From the NCBI RefSeq assembly GCF_005871085.1, contig NZ_VAUP01000028.1:1-64000 (forward strand): a stretch of DNA of 64,000 nt, in the 5' to 3' direction. A program made the translations under genes and the position numbers. The notes beneath the pieces were generated by a model. That model saw only the letters and a list, made by a program, of their open reading frames with translations, did not search any database and was not told where the DNA came from. This document shows positions 1-9,700 of this stretch, one piece after another. Source of the stretch: Xanthobacter autotrophicus (GTDB taxonomy: Bacteria > Pseudomonadota > Alphaproteobacteria > Rhizobiales > Xanthobacteraceae). How positions within the stretch are numbered: the stretch's first letter is position 1; each line of letters begins with the position of its first letter.

Positions 1-83
1 CAAATCGGTCGGGTAGCGCTTCGCTCGTCGCTCAAATCCAGCCATCCGGCCACGGCTCTCTCGGGTCCACATCCCGAGCTTGA

Positions 84-476
84 ATCACGCCGCAGCCGGC
101 ACTTCAACCCATTCTCAAACGGTCTCTGACCGCGACCGCCGTCATCTGCGTCACGTCCCTCGCGCTCTACACACCGCTCTGGCTGGCCTTGTCCGCCCCG
201 GCCCGGCTGCTCGCCATCGCGCCGGGCGAGCTGCTGCTGCAGGTTTTTTATCAGTCGCTGCTTTCGGCCATTGGCGCACTCTACTGTTATGGCCGGGCGA
301 TCGGGCGGCTTGGCGCCACGCGTGCCTCTGTCTTCGCGGCGATCGTGCCGTTGTTCTCGGTCATCATCGCCGCGGTCGTTCTGCACGAAAGCCCGAGCCC
401 GCTCGAGCTGTGCGGCGCCGCGCTGCTGGCTACTGGCGCATTCGTCGCGTCTTGGCGTTTGCCGGACCGGCGCTGA
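84..476 (+). pseudogene. EamA/DMT-family exporter, C-terminal remnant
   Basis: The reading frame after the stop codon at 81-83 encodes about 130 residues with several hydrophobic segments. The run RLGATRASVFAAIVPLFSVI and the following LHESPSPLELCGAALLATGA are typical of the second EamA domain of drug/metabolite transporters, which export small metabolites across the inner membrane. Intact family members have about 290 residues and ten helices, so the first half is missing. The 83 bases to the left do not continue the protein in any frame, which suggests loss by rearrangement rather than one frameshift. A TTG at 189 could start a shorter product, but this is probably a dead gene. Some relatives export O-acetylserine or cysteine, which would suit the cysteine synthase gene downstream; that link is inference. 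Confidence 0.6.
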
Positions 477-540
477 GGCCAGCCTCTCGCCAGTCGGACG
501 ACATCTTCATCCCTTGCAGCAAGCAAGAAAGGATCATGCA

Positions 541-2040
541 ATGTCCAATATCTACACCTCCATCCTCGATACGATCGGCAACACTCCCGTCGTGCGCCTG
601 GCGCGTCTCTCGCCGCCTGACGTAGAGCTCTATGCCAAGCTCGAGGCGTTCAATCCATTGGGTTCGGTCAAGGATCGGCTGGCCCTTGGCGTTATCGAGG
701 CCGCCGAACGCGACGGCAGATTGAAGCCCGGCCAGACCGTGATCGAGGCGACGAGCGGCAACACCGGGATCGGGCTTGCGATGGTCTGTGCGCGCAAGGG
801 CTATCCTCTGGTCATTGTGATGGCGGAGAGCTTCTCGGTCGAGCGCCGGAAGCTGATGCGGTTCCTCGGCGCGCGGGTTGTGTTGACGCCCGCTGCCGAA
901 AAGGGCACCGGCATGGTCGAGAAGGCGCGCGAACTCGCGGCGACGCACGGGTGGTTCTGGACCCGTCAGTTCGAAAACGAGGCCAACGCCGACATTCACA
1001 GTCGCACGACCGCACGCGAAATCCTGGAGGCTTTCGGGGGGACGGGGCCCGACTATTTCGTCACCGGCGCGGGCACTGGAGGCACGCTCAAGGGCATTGC
1101 GCGGGTTCTGCGGGCCGAGAGTCCGGCCACGCGGATCGTCGTATCGGAGCCCGAAAATACGCCGATGCTGGCAAGCGGAATTCGGCAGCGCTGCAGGGCT
1201 GATGGCACCCCGGCCGAGAGCCATCCGCTGTTCCGTCCCCATCCCATGCAGGGATGGGCGCCCGACTTCATCCCGCAACTCACCGCGGATGCCATCGACA
1301 CGGGCCTGATCGATGCCATCCAGCCCGTTGGCGGCGCAGAATCCCTGCGCCTCGCCCGCGAGCTTGCGCGGCAGGAAGGCATCTTCTGTGGTGTCACCGG
1401 GGGCGCGACGCTGGCAGCAGCGCTCGACGTCGCGAAGACGGCGCGAAAGGGCTCCCGAATCCTGTTCATGGTGCCCGATACGGGCGAGCGCTACCTGTCG
1501 ACACCGCTCTTCGATGCGATCGAACAGGAGATGAACGCCATCGAGAAGGAAATTTCGAACTCGACGCCGTCGTGCCGCTTCGGCGCTCCCGCATCGCAAC
1601 CCGCGGCGGCAGCGGCGGTCGCGATCGAACCGGCTCCGGATGGGGCTCGCGACTTCGTCAGACAGGCGATCAACGACACCGAACAGCCCGTCGTGATGTT
1701 TGCGCTGGAATGGTGCGAGTTCTGCTGGGCGGTGCGCCGGTTCCTCCGGGATCTAGGCGTTCGGTTCCGGTCGGTTGATCTCGATTCGGTGGCGATGCAG
1801 GCCGACGGACTCGGCGGCGATATCCGCAAAGTGCTACAGGCCCTGACCGGCCAGCGCACCATTCCGCAGATATTCATCGGCGGAGCACATATCGGTGGCG
1901 CGGTCGACATCCTTGACCTTCACGACCGCGGAGAGCTGGTGACGCTTCTCGGCAAGGCCGGCGTTCAGCCCGCCGGCGACCCGACGCTCACGGCGCGGAG
2001 CTATTTGCCGAAATGGCTGGCCGCGAGACCCGCCGCATGA
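541..2040 (+). CDS. Cysteine synthase fused to a C-terminal glutaredoxin domain
   Basis: A 499-residue fusion. Residues 1 to about 320 are a PLP-dependent O-acetylserine sulfhydrylase of the CysK/CysM type: the Schiff-base lysine lies in GSVKDR (Lys44), the substrate loop is TSGNTG (71-76), and a GAGTGGTLKG phosphate-binding loop follows. After an Ala/Pro-rich linker, residues from about 365 to 475 form a glutaredoxin-like domain with a C-x-x-C motif WCEFC (392-395), a TIPQIFIGG segment carrying the cis-proline, and a GG turn. Ordinary CysK has about 310-320 residues and no redox domain. The start at 541 has an AAGAAAGGA Shine-Dalgarno 8-9 bases upstream. Likely role: cysteine (or S-sulfocysteine) synthesis coupled to thiol or glutathione redox chemistry. 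The sulfur donor cannot be told from sequence. Confidence 0.88.
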   Translation: MSNIYTSILDTIGNTPVVRLARLSPPDVELYAKLEAFNPLGSVKDRLALGVIEAAERDGRLKPGQTVIEATSGNTGIGLAMVCARKGYPLVIVMAESFSVERRKLMRFLGARVVLTPAAEKGTGMVEKARELAATHGWFWTRQFENEANADIHSRTTAREILEAFGGTGPDYFVTGAGTGGTLKGIARVLRAESPATRIVVSEPENTPMLASGIRQRCRADGTPAESHPLFRPHPMQGWAPDFIPQLTADAIDTGLIDAIQPVGGAESLRLARELARQEGIFCGVTGGATLAAALDVAKTARKGSRILFMVPDTGERYLSTPLFDAIEQEMNAIEKEISNSTPSCRFGAPASQPAAAAAVAIEPAPDGARDFVRQAINDTEQPVVMFALEWCEFCWAVRRFLRDLGVRFRSVDLDSVAMQADGLGGDIRKVLQALTGQRTIPQIFIGGAHIGGAVDILDLHDRGELVTLLGKAGVQPAGDPTLTARSYLPKWLAARPAA

Positions 2041-2293
2041 GGCCAGAGGCGTCTCGTCGCTTATATGGCGGGGTTCTGGATGAAACGCGCCGGTCCGCTG
2101 TGACGCTCGTCCCTCGCCAAGGCCCGACAACTGGGCGGCGTTTGGTGGTGCTGATCAGACCCACTTGAAACGGGATGCCAGTGGAGGACCGCGCATCCGG
2201 ATGAGAGGGCCAGCTCCTTCCCGCGAATGTCAGCAATGTGCGGAGAGGCCAGAGCCCGCTCCCGACGCAGTAGGCCCATCAGCCGTCCATCAA
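2041..2293. other. Non-coding stretch after the cysteine synthase fusion
   Basis: No reading frame here resembles a protein I recognise, and no clear terminator hairpin with a T-run follows the stop codon at 2040. The stretch lies between an intact gene and a broken LysR gene, so it is probably eroded DNA. Confidence 0.4.
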
Positions 2294-2788
2294 TCAACGC
2301 TCCCAGACTGGGGGGCTTCCGATCGATTTCCGCAGTGCCTGGGTGAAGGCTCTTACCTTCGCGCTCGGCTGCGGCAGGGCGCGCAGGAGGTAGATGCCCG
2401 ACGGTCCATCGTTCCAGGGCTCGCCGCCAGGCCTCAACCGGACCAACGTCCCGGCCTTTACGTCCGGGCCGACCACCCAGCTCGACAGGAACGCGATCCC
2501 CAGGCCCGCCTCGGCCGCCGCACGCAGGGCCTCGAAATCATCTGAACGGAAGGCCACCGTGCCTTTCCCGGCATGGCCGGCCGGGCAGCCGAGCACATCG
2601 CGCCAGCCGAGGAGATCGGCGCCATGAAGCTTGTCGAGCAGACGATGCAATGACAGATCGGCTACGATGAGGGTTTCGGATGCCGGCCCGATCACGATGG
2701 TGGTGACGAGCGCGCGGGCCGGCGTCGGAAAGCCTCCAGGGGAGGAAACCGCGGTCTGACGTGCGCGACGGTTGAGGTCGGCGCCGTG
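2294..2788 (-). pseudogene. LysR-family regulator, C-terminal substrate-binding-domain remnant
   Basis: Read on the minus strand, the last 130 residues contain ALRAAAEAGLGIAFLSSWVV followed by G-x-L-V-R-L and a C-terminal SAKVRAFTQALRKSIG. This is the usual end of a LysR-type effector domain, including the GLGIA loop between the two subdomains. The frame is closed by a stop at 2789-2791 and holds no helix-turn-helix, so the N-terminal half (about 150-170 residues) is missing. The first 30 or so residues of the frame (Pro/Ser/Arg-rich) do not look like LysR and are probably junk. It lies between a cysteine synthase and transposase debris, consistent with mobile-element damage. Confidence 0.6.
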
Positions 2789-2791
2789 CTA

Positions 2792-3007
2792 CGTCCGATG
2801 TTGGGAAGGAACGCGGCTGATTGGGCAGCATGGCTCTGTCCACAAGATTGCGCTCGTGGGGTGATGGTCGTCAATACGCGAACCAGGCGGGCCCTGCTGG
2901 GAAGGAAAGAGTTCTCGGCCATAGCAAACACAGGGTCCATCGGCGCGCTGTGGCCCTCACTGTCCTTAAGACGAGATGCCGATCCAGGCAGGAGACCCGA
3001 GCATTAT
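2792..3007. other. Degenerate sequence between regulator remnant and transposase remains
   Basis: No frame reads convincingly as a protein on either strand. Codon use is mixed and the flanks are broken genes, so I read this as decayed mobile-element or gene debris. Confidence 0.35.
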
Positions 3008-3171
3008 CTACAGGGTCGCAGGCTGCGCCCTCACGGCACTGCTGAGAGGGGTTCTCCCACCTGGCACCGGCCCCTCGACAAAGGGCCGGTAATCGTCACC
3101 GCTTTTGATGACGGCGTGCACCACGCGGGCCATCTTGGCGGTGATGCCGGATGGTCGCCGCGGCAGCGGTC
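3008..3171 (-). pseudogene. C-terminal tail of a transposase, family uncertain
   Basis: The minus strand reads GITAKMARVVHAVIKSGDDY then RPFVEGPVPGGRTPL before a stop at about 3008. Basic tails of this kind occur at the ends of IS110/IS116-like transposases as I remember them, but I cannot assign the family firmly. The open frame is cut at 3171-3173 by the left end of the IS derivative that follows, so the smaller element appears to have inserted into an older transposase gene or its remains. Confidence 0.35.
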
Positions 3172-3173
3172 TA

Positions 3174-3190
3174 GAGCACCTAACAAAACC
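3174..3190. repeat. Left terminal inverted repeat of the IS derivative
   Basis: GAGCACCTAACAAAACC, preceded by the TA target duplication at 3172-3173. It is an exact reverse complement of 3639-3655. Confidence 0.85.
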
Positions 3191-3649
3191 ATTTGCGGCC
3201 CGAACCCGACCGACCGCGGTAAGCCGGGCACCAAGCGGCACATCGTGGTCGACCGAAAGGGCCTGCCTCTCGCCGTCGTCCTGACCGGAGCCAACCGACA
3301 CGACAGCATGGCGCTGACCGAGGTGGTCGATGCGGTCCGCCAGCTTCGCCAACGGCGTGGACGGCCCCGCAAGCGGCCCGACAAGCTCCATGCCGATAAA
3401 GGATTTGACTTCGAGCATTGCCGGAAGGACCTGCGCAGGCGCGCCATCACCCCGCGCATCGCTCGCCGCGGCACGGATAGCTCCGACCGTCTCGGCAAGC
3501 ACCGCTGGGTGGTCGAGTGCACCTTCGCCTGTATCAACCAGTTCCGCCGCCTCGCCATCCGCTACGAACGCCACACCGACCTCTACCGCGCCTTCCTCGT
3601 CCTCGCCGCCGCAATCATCTGCTTCAGGGCGATCAGCAGGTTTTGTTAG
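3191..3649 (+). pseudogene. IS5/IS427-type transposase, C-terminal half
   Basis: About 152 residues remain. They begin at the conserved GPNPTDRGKPGTKRH segment, continue through VLTGANRHDS and the second-Asp region HADKGFD, and end with the E-containing WVVECTFACINQFRRLAIRYE motif, a variant of the usual WVVERTFAWL. The first catalytic Asp and the N-terminal DNA-binding part are absent because the deletion joins the left inverted repeat directly to this segment. There is no in-frame start with a ribosome-binding site, so it is not expected to make active transposase. Confidence 0.8.
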
Positions 3650-3655
3650 GTGCTC
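3639..3655. repeat. Right terminal inverted repeat of the IS derivative
   Basis: GGTTTTGTTAGGTGCTC, exact reverse complement of the left end, followed by TA at 3656-3657. It overlaps the last codons and stop of the transposase remnant, as is usual in this group. Confidence 0.85.
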
Positions 3656-3679
3656 TAAGTGGTTCTTCGTGCGGGTGTA

Positions 3680-3695
3680 TCCTCTATTTAGAGGA
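3680..3695. promoter_or_regulatory. Perfect palindrome upstream of the autotransporter gene
   Basis: TCCTCTATTTAGAGGA is a 16-bp palindrome of two 7-bp arms around TT, about 90 bases before the autotransporter start in a locally AT-richer stretch. It could be an operator or a small hairpin; which protein would bind it is unknown. Confidence 0.35.
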
Positions 3696-3781
3696 CATGA
3701 AGTGATGCCCGTAATCGCCTACCCTGCCGGCATCTTGCAAATCGTGTTCGTCGCGATGGGCAAGCCTTGGGGGGTGGGGTC

Positions 3782-6700
3782 ATGTCTGCGCGTCGGGAAA
3801 CCGCTGCCGATAAGCGGCGGCGCGGCTGCTGCATCGTCCTGAAGGACAACAAGCCCCGCGCGGGGATTTCATCCCGTCGCATTTGGCTGGCCGGGGCGTC
3901 GCTGCTTTGCCTTCTCGCCGTCGCAGGGGCTGTTCCGATCGATCGCGTGCAAGCCCAGACCTTCGGCGGAAACGGCGGGGCCGGCGAAGACCTTGTGCCC
4001 GGCGGCGCCGGCGGTGCCTATGGCGTGGCAGGGGCCGACGCCGAAGACGGCAAAAGCGGCGGCGGCGGCGGCGGCGTGGGCGCCGCAGGCGGCACAGGAC
4101 TTCTTAGTGGCGGCGCGGCCGGCGCAGACGGCGGCGGCGATGGCGGGGCTGGGACAAGCCTTCCCTACGGCTATGGCGGCTCCGGCGGCGGCGGCGGCGG
4201 CGGCGGCACCTTCCTGACCACGGGTACCGACCAGCAGGTGACGACCGCCGCGACGGGTGGCCAGGGTGGCCGCGGGGGGTCGAGCCGCCTCAATGTAGAA
4301 AACAATGGATCGGCTGACATCAATGGCAGCGGCGGCGGGGGCGGCGCCGGTGGCTTCGGTATCGTCACGACGGCGCCTCTTACCCTCGACGTTTCCGCCA
4401 ATGTGACGGGCGGGGCGGGTGGCGGCGGCGGGGGGGGATCCGCCTACGTCGCTGGCACAACATATGCCGCCGGCGGCGGCGCGGGCGGCGATGGCGGGTA
4501 TGGCATTTATTTCACGCCGGGCGGCATCCTCACCAATAGCGCGATCATCTCCGGTGGAGATGGCGGCGATGGCGGCGGCAGCCCGTCGTATGGCGGATAT
4601 GCCGGCAGCGGCGGCACGGGCGTTGCCGTCTCCGGATCGCAGATCGGAAGCCTCACCATCACCAATGGTGGCTCCATCCTAGGCGGCGATGGTGGCGAGG
4701 GAGGAGGCATCTCCCGGGCCAACCGCCCGGGAGAGGGACCCATGGTCGTCGGCGTGGCCGGCGCGGGCGGGGCCGGCATCACGGGGTATGGCTACGATCT
4801 GACCAACACCGGCAGCGTCATCGGTGGGATCGGCGGCCAGGGTGGATCGATGTTCATCGGCCCCAAGTCCAACGAGCCTGGCGCAGGAGGCGCGGGCGCG
4901 CAGGGCGGGGTCGGCGCAGGCGGATCCAATTTCACCATCCACAACACAAGCGTGATCGGTGGCGGCGCGGGCGGCGCGGGCGGAGCCGGCAGCGATAGCC
5001 AATTCGCACCGGTGGTGCCTGTGGGCGTAACCCTCTCCCAACACTTTACCGTTCCGGGATCATACGCCACCCTCGCCGGCAAGGGGGAGCCGGGCGATGA
5101 CGGCGGCAATGGCGGAGCCGGCGGCCTCGGCGGTCTGGGAGGGGCGGGCATCAGCGGCACCTCCTTCACCGTGATCAACGAGACGACGCTTTACGGAGGC
5201 TCGGGCGGTCTCGGCGGCGATGGCGGACGCGGCGGCGCGGGCGGAACCGGGGGACCCGGGATCTCTTTGGAATCGACGATCAGCGTCCCAGGTGTGGTGC
5301 TCTCCAGCACGGCCGGAACCGGCGGCGCGGGCGGTGCGGGCGGCAACGGGGGTGAAGGCGGGACCGGGGGAGCCGGGGGCGTCGGCGTCACCGGCGCGCT
5401 CTTCGATCTGACGAACCGCGGAACGCTCACAGGCGGCGCGGGAGCCAAAGGCGGCAGCGGGGGCGCCGCGGGCGTCGGAGGCCAAGGCGGCGTGGGCGGC
5501 AACGTACGAGTTGACGTCGGTCCCGCTGTGGGTGATGCCGCCGGCAGGGGCGTAAGCGGCAAGGGCGGCGACGGCAATGTGGGGGGAGCCGGTGGCGCCG
5601 GCGGCACGGGTGGTGCCGGCGGCGCAGGCGTCAGCGGCAGTTCCTTCACCGTGACGAATGCAGGATCGATCGCGGGTGGCGCAGGAGCCGAAGGCGGCAC
5701 CGGGGGTGAAGGCGGCGCAGGCGGCTCTGGCGGGTCGGCCGGTTCCTTCCAGCCTGGCGGCAGCGGCGACTTCCAAAATTCTGTGAACGTCTCAGGTGCC
5801 GCCCAAGGTGGCGGCAATGGTGGGCGCGGCGGTGACGGCGGCGCGGGTGGTGCCGGCGTCACCGGCACGGATTTTTCCATCACCAGTTCCGGCACGATCA
5901 GCGGCGGCAAGGGCGGTGATGGCGGCGCGGGCGGGAACGGCGGCAGCGGTGCCATCCCCGCCAAAGGCGGGACGGGCGGAAACGGCGGGAACGGGGGCAA
6001 TGGCGGTGTCGGTGTGAGCGGCTCCAGCTTCACCCTCACCAATACAGGCACGATCAGCGGCGGCGACGGCGGAATGGCCGGAATGGGGGGCCTGGGAGGG
6101 GCTCGCGTGGAGGGCGGAAACGGCCTTTTTGCCCGTGCCGGAGACCCTGGAGTAGACGGCGTGGGCGGTCTCGGCGCGGTTGGCGTCGTCTCCACCGGCG
6201 GTTCCACCATCAAGAACGCCGGCTCCATCGTCGGCGGGCTTTCCGGCGATGGGGTGACGCGCGCCAATGCGGTGGAGCTGTCCGGCGGCGGCAACGCGCT
6301 GGAGCTTCAGGCGGGCTATTCCTTCACCGGCAATGTGCTCTCCACCAGCGGCGCCACCAATGGCGGCGATGCCCTGAAGCTCGGCGGCACGGGCGCGGCC
6401 GCGTTCGACGTGGGCCACGTGGTGCCGACCCTCTCGGGCTCGCTCTCCGGCACCCAATATGTGGGCTTCAACGCCTTGTCGGTGGTGGACGGGGAGTGGA
6501 CCGGCACCGGCACCAATGCGAGCGGCCTGAGCTGGACCCTCACGGGCGGCGTGCTCGCCATCGCCGATGCGAAGACCTTGGAAGGGGCCGGCCCGTCCTT
6601 CCTCACCACCACGTTCGACGGCGGCACCCTGCGCACGACTGCCAGCCTCACGCTCTCCGGCGACCTCGTCCTGCTGGCGAACGGGGGCACCCTGGAGACC

Positions 6701-9700
6701 GCGAGCGGTACCACGGCAACGGTGGACGGTGCCCTTTCGGGCAGCGGTGCCTTCACCAAGGCCGGCGACGGCACGGCGACCCTCACCAACGCCAACATCG
6801 GCTTCACCGGCAAGACGGTGATCGACGCCGGCACGCTGGCTTTGTCGGGCGCGGGCTCGATTGCCAATTCGACCGCCGTCGCGGTGAATGCCACGTTCGA
6901 CATCTCCGGCATCGACGGTGCCGGCACCACCATCAAGACCCTCTCCGGCAGCACCGATGGGGTGATCGCGCTCGGCACGAAGGCGCTCACCGTCAACCAG
7001 GGCGCAGACGCAACGTTCGCCGGCGTCATCTCCGGCGATGGCACCCTGACCAAGGAGGGGGCGTCCGCCCTCACCCTCACCGGCGCCAACACCTATGCCG
7101 GCGGGACGACCATTTCCGCCGGCACGCTGGCTTTGTCGGGCGCTGGCTCGATTGCCAATTCGAGCGCCGTCGCGGTGAATGCCACGCTCGACATCTCCGG
7201 CATCGACGGCGCCGGCACCACCATCAAGACCCTGTCCGGCAGCACCGATGGGGTGATCGCGCTCGGCACGAAGGCGCTCACCGTCAACCAGGGCGCAGAC
7301 GCCACATTCGCCGGCGCCCTCTCCGGCAGCGGCGGCTTCATCAAGGAGGGGGCGTCCACCCTCACCCTCACCAACGCCAATGCCGGCTTCACCGGCAAGA
7401 CGGTGATCGACGCCGGCACGCTGGCTTTGTCGGGCGCGGGCTCCATCGCCAACTCGACCGCCGTCGCGGTGAATGCCACGCTCGACATCTCCGGCATCGA
7501 CGGCGCCGGCACTACCATCAACACCCTGTCCGGCAGCACCGATGGGGTGATCGCGCTCGGCACGAAGGCGCTCACCGTCAACCAGGGCGCAGACGCCACA
7601 TTCGCCGGCGACATCTCCGGCAGCGGTGCGTTCACCAAGGAGGGGGCGTCCATACTCACCCTCACCGGCGCCAGTGCCGGCTTCACCGGCAAGACGGTGA
7701 TCGACGCCGGCACGCTGGCTTTGTCGGGCGTAGGCTCGATTACCAATTCGAACTCCGTCGCGGTGAATGCCGCGTTTGACATCTCCGGCCTCGACGGCGC
7801 CGGCACCACCATCAAGACCCTGTCCGGCAGCACCGATGGGGTGATCGCGCTCGGCACGAAGGCGCTCACCGTCAACCAGGGCGCAGACGCCACATTCGCC
7901 GGCGACATCTCCGGTAGCGGTGCGTTCACCAAGGAGGGGGCGTCCATACTCACCCTCACCGGCGCCAATGCCGGCTTCACCGGCCAGACGGTGATCGACG
8001 CCGGCACGCTGGCCTTGGCGGGCGCGGGCTCCATCGCCAACTCGACCGCCGTCGCGGTGAATGCCACGCTCGACATCTCCGGCCTCGACGGCGCCGGCAC
8101 CACCATCAAGACCCTCTCCGGCAGCGGCGACGGAGCGATCGCGCTCGGCACGAAGGCGCTCACCGTCAACCAGGGCGCCGACGCCACATTCGCCGGCGCC
8201 CTCTCCGGCAGCGGCGCCTTCACCAAGGAGGGGGCGTCCGCCCTCACCCTCACCGGCGCCAACACCGGCTTCACCGGCCAGACGGTGATCGACGCCGGCA
8301 CGCTGGCCTTGGCGGGCGCAGGCTCCATCGCCAGCTCAAGCGCCGTCGCGGTGAATGCCACGTTTGACATCTCCGGTCTCGACGGCGCCGGCACCACCAT
8401 CAAGACCCTCTCCGGCAGCGGCGACGGAGCGATCGCGCTCGGCACGAAGGTGCTCACCGTCAACCAGGGCGCCGACGCCACATTCGCCGGCGCCCTCTCC
8501 GGCAGCGGCGCCTTCACCAAGGAGGGGGCGTCCACCCTCACCCTCACCAATGCCCATGCCGGCTTCACCGGCAAGACGGAGATCGACGCCGGCACGCTGG
8601 CCTTGGCGGGCGCAGGCTCCATCGCCAGCTCAAGCGCCGTCGCGGTGAATGCCGCGTTTGACATCTCCGGCCTCGACGGCGCCGGCACCACCATCAAGAC
8701 CCTGTCCGGCAGCAACGAGGGGGGGATCGCGCTCGGCACGAAGGCGCTCACCGTCAACCAGGGCGCCGACGCAACGTTCGCTGGCGTCATCTCCGGCGAT
8801 GGCGCCCTGACCAAGGAGGGGGCGTCCACCCTCATCCTCACCGGCGCCAACATCTATGCGGGCGGCACGACCATTTCCGCCGGCACGCTGCAGATCGGCG
8901 ATGGCGGCACTGCGGGCTCCCTCACCGGCGATGTGCTGAACAATGCCACCTTGGTCTTCGACCGCTCCGATGCCTATGGCTTCAGCGGCGGCCTTTCGGG
9001 CGCGGGCACCATGACCTTCCGCGGCGGCGGCACGGTGCAGCTCGGATCGTCCGGCACCTTCAGCGGCGGCACATTCGTTGAGGACGGCACCGTCACCCTC
9101 GCCAATGCGGCCCTCGGCGCCTCCGTCTTCACTGTGCAGACCGGCGGCGTTCTGGCCGGCCAGGGCACAATCGGCGGGCTCGTGGTCAATTCAGGGGGCA
9201 TCGCGGCACCGGGCAATTCGCCGGGCACCCTCACCGTGAATGGCGATGTCGCCTTCAATTCCGGCTCGGTCTACCGGGTGGACGTGACCGCCGGCGGCGC
9301 CCACGACCTCATCGAGGCCACGGGTGCCGTCACCCTGTCTTCCGGCGCATCCGTCGCCGTGAATGCCGGCGCGGCGGTGTTCCTGCCGGGAACGGCCTAC
9401 GCCATCATCACCACCTCCGGCACGGTCACCGGCACGTTCGGTTCGCTCACTGGCGACTTGCCCTCCAGCACTTACATCTTCCTCGATCCGGGCCTCTCCT
9501 ACGACACCCACAATGTGTATCTGGGGCTGATCTATAACGACGTTGCGTTCACCACCTTCGCCCGCACGCCGAACGAGGCCGGTGCCGCCAACGCCGCCCA
9601 GCCCCTCGGCGACGGCAATCCCATCTATGACGCCATTCTCGCTCTGCCCAAGGGCACAACGCCGGGGGCCGCGTTCGCCGCGCTCTCTGGCGAGGCTTAT

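Larger units (their letters stand above)
3174..3655 (+). mobile_element. Internally deleted IS5-family (IS427-like) element, 482 bp
   Basis: Perfect 17-bp terminal inverted repeats, GAGCACCTAACAAAACC at the left and its complement at the right, are flanked by TA on both sides (3172-3173 and 3656-3657), matching the 2-bp TA duplication of the IS427 group. Between the ends lies only the 3' half of a DDE transposase. Complete members have about 800-900 bp, so the 5' half (orfA and the first catalytic Asp) has been deleted while both ends survive. The element could still be mobilised in trans by a complete relative elsewhere; that is inference. Confidence 0.8.

Noticed and set aside
3008-3574. 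A 188-codon minus-strand frame spanning the IS boundary
   Set aside because: It is a chimera of a transposase tail and antisense IS sequence and does not represent one gene.
7093-8853. Long open frames on the minus strand across the autotransporter repeats (for example 586 codons)
   Set aside because: They mirror the repeat array, have Ala/Pro/Val-rich low-complexity translations without domains, and arise from the biased codon use of the plus-strand gene.
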